Shown here in pieces: positions 1-8,836 of a stretch of DNA of 64,000 nucleotides. This stretch comes from Thalassobacillus sp043497085 (GTDB lineage: Bacteria > Bacillota > Bacilli > Bacillales > Halobacillaceae), in assembly GCA_043497085.1 (NCBI GenBank), contig JBIEKI010000004.1. The stretch is one strand, 5' to 3'. Numbering within the stretch: position 1 is the stretch's first letter; every line of letters starts with the position of its first letter. The notes beneath the pieces are model-generated. The model saw only the letters and a list, made by a program, of their open reading frames with translations, had not been told where the DNA came from and searched no databases. The position numbers and the translations under genes were made by a program.

Positions 1-45
1 TAAGGGGCTACGTGAAACGATTCGCTTTCCGTGGGCGTGTGCTAT
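1..45. repeat. Fragment of the large palindromic intergenic repeat
   Basis: The first bases carry the motif GCTTTCCGTGGGC preceded by GAAACGATTC, which is the arm and shoulder of the palindromic repeats seen in full at 15702-16258 and 39543-40151. Only one side is inside the window, so the rest either lies to the left or has been lost. Confidence 0.45.
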
Positions 46-57
46 CAGATCCAAAAA

Positions 58-91
58 TAAAAAGACAGCGGCATCTCCACTGTCTTTGCAT
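58..91 (-). terminator. Intrinsic terminator after selO
   Basis: On the minus strand AAAGACAG and CTGTCTTT form a stem around a short loop, followed by a T-rich run. It begins about ten bases after the selO stop codon. Confidence 0.7.
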
Positions 92-101
92 AAGTGAGTC
101 A

Positions 102-1571
102 TCATGTGCCGCAATAGGTGCGGTAGGGGATCTTTGATGGCTCCGGCAGTTTGGTATATTCCTCCTGATCAGAAGAATACGCATAAGGATCAGAAAGAAC
201 ATCTAAAAGCTTTTCCATCACGCTATAGTCACCTTTATCTACAGCAGCCTCAAGCGCCTCTTCTACCCGATGGTTACGAGGAATAATGGAAGGGTTTACT
301 TCCTTCATCAACTGATAAGCAGAAGCTTTTGATATCTCCTGCTGTTCTAACCTCTTCTGCCAACGTTCATACCATTGCTTGAATTCGGCTGCACCAGCCA
401 TCGCAGTATCATCTGGTTTATTTAAGGTTAAAGCACGGAAGGTATTGGTATAGTCGGCACGATGTTCCTTCATTAAGCCGAGAAGATCTTCCACCAGCTT
501 CTCATCATGCTCTTCTTCATTTTGAATTCCCAGTTTCTTTCGCATGCCTGTAAGCCAATGGTGTTGATACCACTGCTCATATTTGCCAAGAATCTCCTGA
601 GCTAATTCAACCGCCTGATCAGGATTTTCATGAAACAAAGGTACAAGAGATTCAGCAAACCGTGCCAGGTTCCATTGGCCGATTGCGGGTTGATTCTGAT
701 ATGCATAACGGCCTTGAACATCGATCGAACTGAATACGGTAGCCGGATTGTATTCATCCATAAAAGCGCACGGTCCATAATCAATCGTTTCACCACTGAT
801 AGTCATATTGTCGGTGTTCATTACTCCATGAATAAATCCTACCAGCTGCCATTTGGCTATCAGTTCTGCCTGACGTTTGACCACTTCTTCAAATAACGTA
901 AGATATCGCTCTTCGTTTTGTTCAATTTCAGGAAAATGACGCTCAATAGCATAGTCAGCGAGGGCCTGGAGTTTTTCTCTATCATCCAGTCTCACAGCAT
1001 ACTCAAATGTGCCGACCCGAAGATGGCTTGCGGCCATACGGGTTAATACAGCTCCAGAAAGCGGGGTCTCCCGCATGACCGTCTCTCCAGTGGTAACGAC
1101 AGCAAGACTTCTGTTAGTAGGAATTCCAAGGGCGTGCATCGATTCACTGATGATATATTCCCGAAGCATCGGTCCAAGTGTTGCCCGGCCATCACCTCTT
1201 CGGGAAAATGGTGTCCGCCCTGATCCCTTTAGCTGAATATCGAACCGTTCCCCTGATGGGGTAATCTGCTCACCGAGTAGTACAGCGCGCCCATCTCCCA
1301 GCATGGTAAAATTCCCGAATTGATGACCGGCATAGGCTTGGGCGATTGGCACTGCATCAGCGGGCACCTGATTGCCTGCAAGAATTTCCACTCCTTCTTT
1401 TGTTTGCAACAAATCACTATTCAATCCTAATGATGCTGCCAATGACTGATTGAAGATGACCAACTCCGGCGAATGAACCGCGGAAGGTTCGGCCTTTTCG
1501 TAAAATGCCTCCGGCAAACGTGCATAACTATTAGCAAAATTCCATCCCATCTTGTTATTAATGTGTGTCAT
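102..1571 (-). CDS. selO: Protein adenylyltransferase SelO (YdiU family)
   Basis: SelO is a pseudokinase-fold enzyme that moves AMP from ATP to Ser, Thr or Tyr of target proteins; in the family it is linked to redox stress. The 489-residue length is normal. Visible family motifs are AYAGHQFG near residue 80, SRRGDGRATLGPMLREY near 122-140, the metal-binding HGVMNTDNM near 250 and DYGPCAFMD near 265. A Cys lies three residues from the end (YCGT), where eukaryotic homologues carry selenocysteine. An AAGGAGAT ribosome site precedes the ATG. It has its own terminator and is separated from fakA by another, so it is probably a single-gene transcript. It is not part of the fakA-yloU unit functionally. 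Confidence 0.93.
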   Translation of the reverse strand: MTHINNKMGWNFANSYARLPEAFYEKAEPSAVHSPELVIFNQSLAASLGLNSDLLQTKEGVEILAGNQVPADAVPIAQAYAGHQFGNFTMLGDGRAVLLGEQITPSGERFDIQLKGSGRTPFSRRGDGRATLGPMLREYIISESMHALGIPTNRSLAVVTTGETVMRETPLSGAVLTRMAASHLRVGTFEYAVRLDDREKLQALADYAIERHFPEIEQNEERYLTLFEEVVKRQAELIAKWQLVGFIHGVMNTDNMTISGETIDYGPCAFMDEYNPATVFSSIDVQGRYAYQNQPAIGQWNLARFAESLVPLFHENPDQAVELAQEILGKYEQWYQHHWLTGMRKKLGIQNEEEHDEKLVEDLLGLMKEHRADYTNTFRALTLNKPDDTAMAGAAEFKQWYERWQKRLEQQEISKASAYQLMKEVNPSIIPRNHRVEEALEAAVDKGDYSVMEKLLDVLSDPYAYSSDQEEYTKLPEPSKIPYRTYCGT

Positions 1572-1664
1572 TATATCTCCTTTGTCTGAACCAGTTTGTT
1601 ATTAACTATTCACGTATATTCTTCTACAAAAACGTATAAATCATAGATGTTCTTTCAATTATCA

Positions 1665-1703
1665 TGAAAAAAGGTCTAAATCTCATTTGATTTAGACCTT
1701 TTT
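1665..1703 (-). terminator. Intrinsic terminator after fakA
   Basis: AAAAAAGGTCTAAATC and GATTTAGACCTTTTTT form a near-perfect stem with a T tract on both strands. On the minus strand it closes the yloU-fakA transcript about 20 bases after the fakA stop. Confidence 0.85.
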
Positions 1704-1721
1704 TGGTTTTCATACCATTTA

Positions 1722-3392
1722 TTATTCAACTGAAAAAATGAAAGAATAAATCGGCTGTCCCCCTTGATGGACCTCCACTTCAATATCTTCGAATTCCTCT
1801 TCCATAAAGGATTCAATTTTATCGATTTCTTCCTGGGTTGCATCTTCTCCGGTAAGGACAGTCAGAATTTCATCTTCATCTTCGTCGATCATTTCTTTGA
1901 GTAATTTCTCGACTGTTTTGATTTTATCTTTATCCGTAGCTTTGATATCGCCGTCTAAAATTCCCATAAAATGATCCTTTTCGATAGTCAAGCCATCTAT
2001 TTGTGTATCACGTACCGCGTAGGTGATCTGTCCTGTTTTTACATGCTCCATCATACCGGACATTTCCTGCTGATTTGTTTCAAGATCAGCTTCCGGATTG
2101 AATGCCAATAAAGCGCTCATCCCTTGAGGAATGGACTTGCTCGGAATGACAGCAACGTTATCTTCGGCAAGATCAGCCGCCTGCTCTGCAGCCATAACGA
2201 TATTTTTGTTGTTTGGCAAAATCAATACGTTTTTCGCATGAGCCTGGCTGACAGCTTCAGAAATATCCTGCGTGCTTGGATTCATCGTCTGCCCGCCCTG
2301 GATGACAACCGTAGCTCCGAGGCTTTCGAACATTTTTTTGAGTCCGTCACCCATGGATACGGTAATAATACCGTATTCCGCTTTCTCTTTCGGTTGTTGC
2401 TTTTTATTCCCTTTTTTGTCGCCAACGATAGAAGTATGCTGTTCGCGCATATTTTCGATTTTCATGTTCACGAGGCTTCCGTAGCGCTGACCAAGCGTCA
2501 TCGCTTCACCCGGATATTCTACATGGACATGTACTTTAATCAGTTCATCATCGGATACCACGAGCAGAGAATCTCCCATTTCGCTCAACTCATTACGGAA
2601 TTTATCTTCGTCATAGGGATTTTCCTGAAGCTTGTCTTCTTCGAATTTGACCATGAATTCTGTGCAGTAGCCGAATTCGATATCTTCGGTATTCATAAAA
2701 TCCTGGGCAAGTTTATGATGCTCGGCATTTACCATTTCGTCCATGGAAGAAGAACTTACCGGTTCTGGTAACGTTTCACCTTTCAGGTTGGCAAGGAACC
2801 CTTCATAGATCGTCACCAGGCCTTGTCCGCCGCTGTCTACAACGCCTACTTCCTTCAGGACAGGAAGAAGATCCGGAGTTCGTTTTAAAGATGCCTTGGC
2901 CTCTTTAACGACTTCCTCCAGAAAAGCGATCATATCTTCTTCTTTTTTAGCTGCTTTGACTGCCGCTTCTGCTGATTCTTTTGCTACTGTCAAAATTGTC
3001 CCTTCCACCGGCTTCATCACTGCCTTATATGCAGTTTCAACTCCAGACTGCAATGCCTGGGCGAACTCCTTTGTATTACACGATTCTTTTTGAGCAAGTT
3101 CTTTTCCGAAGCCACGGAATAATTGAGACAGGATGACACCTGAGTTCCCACGTGCCCCCATCAATAAACCTTTCGCCAGCGCCTGGGCTACATCCCCGGT
3201 ATGGTTATTCTCCACATTTCTTACCTCATTGGCACCTGAGGTCATTGATAAATTCATATTCGTACCTGTATCACCATCAGGAACGGGAAAGACGTTCAAT
3301 GCATCGATCGTATCAGCGTTGTTAGTCAGATGCTGCGCGCCTGCCAACACCATTTCTCCGAACGTTTTGCCGTCCAACATTTTAACCGTCAC
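1722..3392 (-). CDS. fakA: Fatty acid kinase subunit A (DAK-type, YloV)
   Basis: FakA phosphorylates exogenous fatty acids that are carried by a DegV-type FakB protein, feeding them to phospholipid synthesis. The N-terminal Dak2-type ATP domain shows NVFPVPDGDTGTNM near residue 40 and LMGARGNSGVILSQLFRGFG near 80-100, followed by the middle and C-terminal domains of the YloV family. An in-frame ATG at 3464 would overlap yloU, but the GTG at 3392 has a strong GAGGAGG site eight bases upstream and gives the family-typical start (TVKMLDGKTFGEMVLAGAQ), so I use it; 556 residues, close to B. subtilis YloV. It is co-transcribed with yloU, as in other Bacillaceae. The FakB partner is not in the window. 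Confidence 0.9.
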   Translation of the reverse strand: MTVKMLDGKTFGEMVLAGAQHLTNNADTIDALNVFPVPDGDTGTNMNLSMTSGANEVRNVENNHTGDVAQALAKGLLMGARGNSGVILSQLFRGFGKELAQKESCNTKEFAQALQSGVETAYKAVMKPVEGTILTVAKESAEAAVKAAKKEEDMIAFLEEVVKEAKASLKRTPDLLPVLKEVGVVDSGGQGLVTIYEGFLANLKGETLPEPVSSSSMDEMVNAEHHKLAQDFMNTEDIEFGYCTEFMVKFEEDKLQENPYDEDKFRNELSEMGDSLLVVSDDELIKVHVHVEYPGEAMTLGQRYGSLVNMKIENMREQHTSIVGDKKGNKKQQPKEKAEYGIITVSMGDGLKKMFESLGATVVIQGGQTMNPSTQDISEAVSQAHAKNVLILPNNKNIVMAAEQAADLAEDNVAVIPSKSIPQGMSALLAFNPEADLETNQQEMSGMMEHVKTGQITYAVRDTQIDGLTIEKDHFMGILDGDIKATDKDKIKTVEKLLKEMIDEDEDEILTVLTGEDATQEEIDKIESFMEEEFEDIEVEVHQGGQPIYSFIFSVE

Positions 3393-3441
3393 ACCTGCTT
3401 CCTCCTCTATATCTGCTAGTTTGTCTGTTTGATTGATTGGA

Positions 3442-3804
3442 TTATTCAGCGGAAACGCGAACACCCTGAATATAGATGTTCACAGAGTTTACGGATAATC
3501 CTACTGTCTTATTCAATGTATATTTCACTTGAGATTGGACGTTATGCGCAACTTCGGAAATCTTTGTCCCGTAGCTGACAATAATGTACATATCGATATG
3601 CAGCGTGTCTTCTTCCTGTCTGACCACCACGCCTTTGGAAAAATTCTCTTTTCTGAGAATCTCCGCGATACCATCACGCAGCTGGCTTTTGGAAGCCATC
3701 CCTACGATTCCGTAGCATTCGACTGCGGCTCCACCTGCAATAGTAGAAATAACTTCGTTACTGATTGTTACTTGACCATATTTGGTATTCATATCAACAG
3801 ACAT
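3442..3804 (-). CDS. yloU: Asp23/Gls24 family envelope-stress protein YloU
   Basis: A 120-residue single-domain Asp23/Gls24 protein (ISTIAGGAAVECYGIVGMAS near residues 20-40; YGTKISEVAHNVQSQVKYTL near 78-97). Family members are small cytoplasmic proteins tied to the cell envelope and alkaline or envelope stress; the exact role is unsettled. It lies directly upstream of fakA, the standard Bacillus arrangement, and is preceded by its own promoter at 3840-3867 and by AGGAGG. Another possible start is the Met at residue 5. Confidence 0.88.
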   Translation of the reverse strand: MSVDMNTKYGQVTISNEVISTIAGGAAVECYGIVGMASKSQLRDGIAEILRKENFSKGVVVRQEEDTLHIDMYIIVSYGTKISEVAHNVQSQVKYTLNKTVGLSVNSVNIYIQGVRVSAE

Positions 3805-3839
3805 GATGATCCTCCTTCGTCCCTATAAGTTTATTCCCT

Positions 3840-3867
3840 ATATTATAACACATTCTCAAGTATGCAA
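3840..3867 (-). promoter_or_regulatory. SigA-type promoter for yloU-fakA
   Basis: On the minus strand TTGCAT and TAATAT are separated by 16 bases (-35 at 3862-3867, -10 at 3840-3845), about 35 bases upstream of yloU. An overlapping TATAAT two bases away is an alternative -10. Confidence 0.5.
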
Positions 3868-3969
3868 GGATTATCACTTAACTCCTCATCTGGTACAGGC
3901 ATCCGTAGATTAAAGATTGCCCCTATAATACTTTGGATTAATTACCCCGTTCTGTCAAGTGAAAATTCT

Positions 3970-3978
3970 TGATATAAT
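3970..3978 (+). promoter_or_regulatory. Extended -10 promoter for rpmB
   Basis: TGATATAAT is a perfect extended -10 (TGnTATAAT), 89 bases upstream of rpmB. No good -35 is visible, which fits an extended -10 promoter. A second, weaker candidate is TTGCAA-N17-TACATT closer to the gene. Confidence 0.5.
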
Positions 3979-4066
3979 TTAACAGCAATTATTGCAATCC
4001 ACTGTCCATTATGATACATTGTATAAGTATTTCAAGATATACTTGTAAGCACTAGGAGGGATTACC

Positions 4067-4255
4067 ATGGGACGTAAATGTGTTGTAACAGGACGCAAAA
4101 CTACTTCAGGTAACAATCGTTCACACGCAATGAACGCTAATAAACGTAATTTCAAGGCTAACGTACAAAAAGTACGCATTCTGGTTGATGGCAAGCCTAA
4201 AAAAGTTTATGTATCTGCCCGTGCACTTAAATCTGGTAAAGTAACGCGCGTATAA
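4067..4255 (+). CDS. rpmB: 50S ribosomal protein L28
   Basis: L28 is a structural protein of the large ribosomal subunit. The 62 residues begin MGRKCVVTGRKTTSGNNRSH and end with basic residues, typical of the Cys-poor Gram-positive form (no complete zinc ribbon). AGGAGGG lies at normal spacing before the ATG. It stands alone on the plus strand between divergent yloU and convergent spoVM, exactly as in B. subtilis, and ends in a strong terminator. Confidence 0.98.
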   Translation: MGRKCVVTGRKTTSGNNRSHAMNANKRNFKANVQKVRILVDGKPKKVYVSARALKSGKVTRV

Positions 4256-4332
4256 TTACGCAGGACTGCGCCTGCATACCCGGGCGCATATCATTTACTT
4301 TAACACGGGATATCATTTACACTTTTAAAGTA

Positions 4333-4367
4333 CAAAAAAAGCACCCTGCGCTGGGGTGCTTTTTTTG
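4333..4367. terminator. Bidirectional terminator between rpmB and spoVM
   Basis: AAAAAAAGCACCC and GGGTGCTTTTTTT form a GC stem flanked by an A run and a T run, so it works in both directions. It serves rpmB from the left and spoVM from the right, beginning directly after the spoVM stop codon. Confidence 0.9.
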
Positions 4368-4448
4368 TTACCCTTTTTTAAAGGTTCCTATGACAGCTCT
4401 TACGAAGCCACCAATGAATTTTGGGAGTTTAATGGTATAAAATTTCAA
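4368..4448 (-). CDS. spoVM: Stage V sporulation protein M (SpoVM), 26 residues
   Basis: SpoVM is an amphipathic helix that recognises the positively curved forespore membrane and anchors the SpoIVA coat basement layer. Reading the minus strand from a TTG at 4448 gives 26 residues beginning MKFYTIKLPKFIGGFV and ending TFKKG, the same length as B. subtilis SpoVM, with the same N-terminal half and the Pro at residue 9 that is important for localisation. The start is set by a very strong GAGGAGGGGG five bases upstream. Position between rpmB and thiN is conserved in Bacillus. The gene is below usual ORF-caller length limits and has a non-ATG start, so it is easily missed. Confidence 0.95.
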   Translation of the reverse strand: MKFYTIKLPKFIGGFVRAVIGTFKKG

Positions 4449-4507
4449 TGAGTCCCCCTCCTCTTTCCCAAATCACTACTTGCAGACAAGCTGTATGGTG
4501 CGCGCGC

Positions 4508-5155
4508 TCAACTATCTCGACTCCTTATTAACAATAGTATGCCTTGGCTGTATGAAAAAGTACCATATTCTTTAACTAGCTTGTTTGACATGCAAAGAGT
4601 CGACCCGATAGGGAGAGTTTTATTTTCAAGCGGGTAATAAAAACCGTGAAGCGTCAGTTGTTCTACTGTCAAGGACATAGGAATGAATGATAAATAAGGG
4701 TAGCTGTCATTTTTTTGTACCTGATGTTCCCCCGGAGTAGTCAGTTCGATATGGTTCTGCTTATCGATGATGATTGCCTTGATTCCAGCCCGGTCCGTCT
4801 GATGAAGCAAATGGACATTGGCGAGGGTGTGGTCGATCCGCCCGCCGGTCACTCCAAATAAATAGATTTCGTCAGGCTGTTCCTGGATTGCTGCTTTGAG
4901 TGCAAGTTCTAAATCTGTATCATCTTTTTCCTCTGGATAAACCTCCGTAACCCCTGCATACCCTCTTATTTCATCGAGGCGATTATCTGTCACTGAGTCA
5001 AAGTCTCCAATCGCCAACTGCATCGGAATTCCTTGTTCGTAAAGTACTTCAGCTCCCTGATCGGCACCTATCCAAACCATGCTTTCTTCATGGTATGCAT
5101 TTAACTGAGGGATATACCGCTTCGGCCCTCCTCCGACTATGGCAATTCGTTTCAT
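4508..5155 (-). CDS. thiN: Thiamine pyrophosphokinase
   Basis: ThiN transfers pyrophosphate from ATP to thiamine to make thiamine diphosphate. Visible family features are GGGPKRYIPQL near residue 8, IGADQGAEVLYEQGIPMQLA near 27-45, IGDFDSVT near 47, EKDDTDLELAL near 75 and FGVTGGRIDHTLANVHLL near 98-115. I start at the ATG at 5155, which follows TTAGGAG at eight bases; the longer reading adds eleven untypical residues. 215 residues is normal. It lies between spoVM and rpe as in B. subtilis. Confidence 0.93.
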   Translation of the reverse strand: MKRIAIVGGGPKRYIPQLNAYHEESMVWIGADQGAEVLYEQGIPMQLAIGDFDSVTDNRLDEIRGYAGVTEVYPEEKDDTDLELALKAAIQEQPDEIYLFGVTGGRIDHTLANVHLLHQTDRAGIKAIIIDKQNHIELTTPGEHQVQKNDSYPYLSFIPMSLTVEQLTLHGFYYPLENKTLPIGSTLCMSNKLVKEYGTFSYSQGILLLIRSRDS

Positions 5156-5205
5156 CTGCACCACTCCTAACGGAAAACAGCCGCACAATGTGCGGCTGGC
5201 ATAGT

Positions 5206-5856
5206 TTAATAAGCATTCTTTATTGCTTCAATGGCTGCTTTTCTGTCTTCTTTATTAAAAACAGCACTTCCGGCAACAAGCACATCAGCGCCAGCCTCGA
5301 CACAAGTCTTAGCCGTCTCTGAATTAACCCCTCCATCAATTTCAATTTCAAACGAGAGGTCCATTTCTTTTCTCCAGTCAGCAATCTGCTGAATTTTCGG
5401 TACTACCGATTCAATGAATGACTGACCGCCGAAGCCAGGATTGACCGTCATAAGTAAAACAAGATCGACATCCGCTAGAATTGGTTTAATTGCTTCCGCT
5501 GGTGTAGCAGGATTGATGACGACCCCGGCTTTTACTCCATGGCTTTTTATTAACTGGATCGTCCGGTGCAGGTGCACATTAGCTTCCTGGTGTACAGTTA
5601 TAATATCAGCTCCCGCTTTAGCAAAAGCTTCGATATATTGTTCGGCATTCTCAATCATCAGGTGGACATCGAGAGGCAGGTCAGTAACTGGACGTACAGC
5701 ATCGACAATTAAAGGACCAATCGTGATGTTAGGAACAAAATGACCGTCCATGACATCAATATGGATATAGTCCGCTCCCCCATCTACCACTTCCTGAATT
5801 TCATGTCCCAGTTTTGCAAAATCTGCGGATAATATAGAAGGTGCTATTTTTGTCAT
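5206..5856 (-). CDS. rpe: Ribulose-phosphate 3-epimerase
   Basis: Rpe interconverts ribulose 5-phosphate and xylulose 5-phosphate in the pentose phosphate pathway. The 216-residue TIM barrel has APSILSADFAKLG at the start, HIDVMDGHFVPNITIGP near 33-50 with catalytic Asp and His, VLLMTVNPGFGGQSF near 140 and EIDGGVN near 175. It begins four bases after rsgA and is in the same transcript. Confidence 0.97.
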   Translation of the reverse strand: MTKIAPSILSADFAKLGHEIQEVVDGGADYIHIDVMDGHFVPNITIGPLIVDAVRPVTDLPLDVHLMIENAEQYIEAFAKAGADIITVHQEANVHLHRTIQLIKSHGVKAGVVINPATPAEAIKPILADVDLVLLMTVNPGFGGQSFIESVVPKIQQIADWRKEMDLSFEIEIDGGVNSETAKTCVEAGADVLVAGSAVFNKEDRKAAIEAIKNAY

Positions 5857-5860
5857 TGTT

Positions 5861-6736
5861 TCAATACCTCGGCTTTCTCGTTTGTATTTCTTCTAAAAAT
5901 TGCAGGTAATGTTCGTAGCGCTTACTGGCTATTTCGCCGTTATCAACAGCTGCCTTCACCGCACATTTCGGCTCTTTTTTATGGAGACATCCCCGGAATT
6001 TGCATAAGTGTTGAACTTCCCTGAACTCCGGAAAGCATTCCGGCAGCTGATCCTCTTCAAGCTCCTGGAATTCCAGTGAACTGAAACCAGGTGTGTCTGC
6101 TACTAACCCACCGTTAATTTCAAATAATTCCACATGCCGGGTAGTGTGTTTACCTCGGCCAAGACTTTCAGAAATCTCATTTGTTTCGATATCCAATTCC
6201 GGGTCCAGGTGATTCAATAAGGTGGACTTGCCGACTCCCGACTGACCGGCAACGACCGTGATTTTACCTGTGAAGTGTGATTGGATCTCCTCAAGCGCTA
6301 TGTCTTTTTCCTTCGATGTTAATATGACAGTATAACCCGCCTGCTGATAGAGCTCCTGGTAAGCACGTATGTCTGCTTCTTCCTTTGCCCCATCTACTTT
6401 TGATATGACAATTAATGGCTCAATCCGAATAGCTTCCACCAGCACAAGAAAACGATCCAGGAGTAAAGGATTGAATGCCGGGTCTTTCGCAGAGGTCATG
6501 ATCAATGCCTGGTCGACATTCGCAACGGGTGGCCGTACTAACTCATTTTTGCGTTTTTCGATCGAAAGGACGTACCCTTCTTTCTGGTTTTCCGCTTCAA
6601 AGGTGACTTCATCTCCCACCAAAGGGGTGATTTTTTGTTTACGGAACACCCCTCTGCCTTTACATTGATACACTTTCCCCTCTGAATAGACATAATAAAA
6701 GCCACTTAATGCTTTCGTGATTTTTCCTACCGGCAT
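5861..6736 (-). CDS. rsgA: Ribosome small subunit-dependent GTPase RsgA (CpgA)
   Basis: RsgA is a circularly permuted GTPase that checks and releases maturing 30S subunits. An N-terminal OB fold is followed by the permuted G motifs: ISKVD (G4) near residue 112, GQSGVGKSTLLN (G1) near 164 and DTPGFSS (G3) near 215. The C-terminal zinc finger uses C and H residues in CKFRGCLHKKEPKC near 250. 291 residues is standard. It sits 12 bases downstream of prkC; in B. subtilis the orthologue is a PrkC substrate, so co-transcription fits a functional link. Confidence 0.95.
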   Translation of the reverse strand: MPVGKITKALSGFYYVYSEGKVYQCKGRGVFRKQKITPLVGDEVTFEAENQKEGYVLSIEKRKNELVRPPVANVDQALIMTSAKDPAFNPLLLDRFLVLVEAIRIEPLIVISKVDGAKEEADIRAYQELYQQAGYTVILTSKEKDIALEEIQSHFTGKITVVAGQSGVGKSTLLNHLDPELDIETNEISESLGRGKHTTRHVELFEINGGLVADTPGFSSLEFQELEEDQLPECFPEFREVQHLCKFRGCLHKKEPKCAVKAAVDNGEIASKRYEHYLQFLEEIQTRKPRY

Positions 6737-6748
6737 TATTTCACCATC

Positions 6749-8836
6749 CTAATACTCAATCGTTTGTTCCTTATAAACTTCCCCGTCCCGGAGGACTTGA
6801 TAACTGGCCTGTGAACCAGGAGCTATGCTCAATTCAATCTCGAATTCCGTATCTTCCGTTATGGTCGCATTTTTGTATACTTCATCCCCATTTGAATCAT
6901 TATCCTGCACATAAATGATCACTTCCTGTCCAGGTGGTTCTTCTTCTGGAGGGTTGTCTTTATTTTCACCATCCTGGTTTTCACCATCCTGGTTCTCACC
7001 ATCTGGATTCTCATCATCCTGTTCCGGATTGTCCTCATTTTGTGTTTCATCTTCAGGAGGTTCATATTTAACCGTTACCGTCTCTGTGTGGGTACGTGGT
7101 TTGGCTTCAGGTCCCATAGAGACCTCAATCGTAACGGTCGATCCTTGCTCTACTTCCGAACCAGGGGAAGGTTTTTGCTCCATGACCTTCCCTTTCCCTG
7201 TATCATCCGAGTATACTTGTTGGACATTCACTTTTAAATTATTTTCCTCTAAATAGGACTCCGCTTCTGATTGGCTTTTTCCAATTAATGATTCTATTTC
7301 TATAGGAGGTGGTCCTGAGCTGACAGTAAGTATGATCGTTGTATCTTCAGGCACTACCTCTTGATCAGCCTGTGGAATCTGCGCTATAATCTTCCCTTCT
7401 TCATATTCTGGTGACTCTTTATAAAAAGCCTCTATTTCGCTAAAACCATTATCTTCTAATATGGTTTTCGTTTGCTCATAATCATCACCGACGTAATCTC
7501 CGAGCGTAGTGGTTTCTTTCCCTTCGCTGGAGTAAACAGTGACGGTGGACCCCTCTTTGATCGTTTCGCCCGCTTCAGGATCCGTTCTGACTACATCTCC
7601 TTCTTCCACACTATCAGAAAATTCGGTTTCTCTTTCTACCTGAAGGTTCAAATTTCTAAGTTCACTATATGCTTCTTCATATTCCATACCTTTGACATCA
7701 ATCATTTCAACGTCTTTCGGCTCTAATAACCCTGGCACAAATAAGGCCGCTGCCCCGGCAGCTAAAAGAATTAAAAATATTGTCAATACCCATGGCCAGA
7801 CCTTCTTTTTCTTTTTTTCTTTTTTCTTTACCGGCTGGCTCTGTTTTTTATCAGCCACGACTTCGACTGGCTTTGTGGCATGGCTTTTGCCGTTGGTATG
7901 GACAATGGTTTCATCATTATGGTTATTTTCAAATGCCTCTTTTGTAATGACTGGAATCGCCTTAGTTTTCTCATCCAAATCATCTTCGATCACAAAAGGG
8001 GCTTCATCCATTCGTGCCGGATCCAATGCGGTCTCCATGTCATCTTCCATCTCATGCACATTTGCATAACGTTGGAGCGGATCTTTAGCTGTCGCTTTCA
8101 ATACGACATTCTCAACGCTTTGTGGAAGATCCGGATTCCATCTTTTCAAGGATGGTGTATCATTCTGTAAATGTTTCAATGCCACGGATACAGCAGACTC
8201 TCCTGAGAATGGAAGACGTCCTGTCAACAGCTCGAACATGACGATTCCCATGGAATAAATATCGGATTTTTTAGTAGCGACCCCGCCTCTTGCCTGTTCT
8301 GGTGAGAGATAGTGGACGGAACCCAGAATAGAGTTGGTCTGGGTTAATGCTGTTGCGCTTAAAGCCATGGCAATCCCAAAATCGGTGACTTTCACTTGAC
8401 CGTAATGATCGATCAGAATATTTTCTGGTTTGATATCCCGATGAACGATTTCGTTATCATGCGCATGAGCGATGGCAGAAGTAACTTGCTGCATAATATC
8501 AATAGCAGCAGTAACATCAACGGGACTATGAAGCTGTATGTATTTTTTCAACGTCATTCCGTCAATGTGTTCCATCACCATATAATAGATATCGTCCTCT
8601 TCACCCACATCGTAGATATTGACGATATTCGGATGGGAGAGGCTGGTCGCCGATTGGGCTTCCCGGTGGAAACGGGCGATGAATTCTTCGTCATTGCCAT
8701 ACTCCAACCGCAATACCTTAATCGCTACCTCACGTTCCAGAATCGTATCTTTTCCCAGGTAGACATTTGCCATACCCCCGCCGCCGATCATTTCCTTGAT
8801 CAAATATCGTTCGTTCAACAGGCGGTTGTTCAGCAT
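6749..8836 (-). CDS. prkC: Ser/Thr protein kinase PrkC with PASTA repeats
   Basis: PrkC is a membrane kinase that senses muropeptides or lipid II through external PASTA domains and signals for spore germination and cell-wall homeostasis. The N-terminal kinase domain has the glycine loop GGGGMANVYLG (residues 18-28), the catalytic HRDIKPEN near 135 and DFG near 155. After a Lys-rich stretch comes one membrane helix (about 348-370), three PASTA domains (about 376-580) and a C-terminal Ig-like domain (about 625-695). Between the last two lies an acidic linker with repeated Gly-Glu-Asn-Gln-Asp units, which makes the protein (695 residues) longer than B. subtilis PrkC. Its start codon overlaps the prpC stop by one base (TAATG), coupling kinase and phosphatase. 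Confidence 0.96.
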   Translation of the reverse strand: MLNNRLLNERYLIKEMIGGGGMANVYLGKDTILEREVAIKVLRLEYGNDEEFIARFHREAQSATSLSHPNIVNIYDVGEEDDIYYMVMEHIDGMTLKKYIQLHSPVDVTAAIDIMQQVTSAIAHAHDNEIVHRDIKPENILIDHYGQVKVTDFGIAMALSATALTQTNSILGSVHYLSPEQARGGVATKKSDIYSMGIVMFELLTGRLPFSGESAVSVALKHLQNDTPSLKRWNPDLPQSVENVVLKATAKDPLQRYANVHEMEDDMETALDPARMDEAPFVIEDDLDEKTKAIPVITKEAFENNHNDETIVHTNGKSHATKPVEVVADKKQSQPVKKKEKKKKKVWPWVLTIFLILLAAGAAALFVPGLLEPKDVEMIDVKGMEYEEAYSELRNLNLQVERETEFSDSVEEGDVVRTDPEAGETIKEGSTVTVYSSEGKETTTLGDYVGDDYEQTKTILEDNGFSEIEAFYKESPEYEEGKIIAQIPQADQEVVPEDTTIILTVSSGPPPIEIESLIGKSQSEAESYLEENNLKVNVQQVYSDDTGKGKVMEQKPSPGSEVEQGSTVTIEVSMGPEAKPRTHTETVTVKYEPPEDETQNEDNPEQDDENPDGENQDGENQDGENKDNPPEEEPPGQEVIIYVQDNDSNGDEVYKNATITEDTEFEIELSIAPGSQASYQVLRDGEVYKEQTIEY
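6965..7024 (-). repeat. 15-bp tandem repeat inside prkC
   Basis: Four head-to-tail 15-bp units lie inside prkC. The first two (6965-6979 and 6980-6994) are identical, the third and fourth are degenerate. They encode GENQD-type pentapeptides in the external linker between the PASTA and Ig-like domains, and the period keeps the frame. Confidence 0.9.

Noticed and set aside
2124..2771. 215-codon open frame on the plus strand opposite fakA
   Set aside because: It is antisense to a well-supported gene, has no ribosome site and no family features; its length follows from the codon bias of fakA.
3385..3464. Longer start for FakA at 3464
   Set aside because: The extension overlaps yloU, has no ribosome site and is not found in the family; GTG 3392 has GAGGAGG in front.
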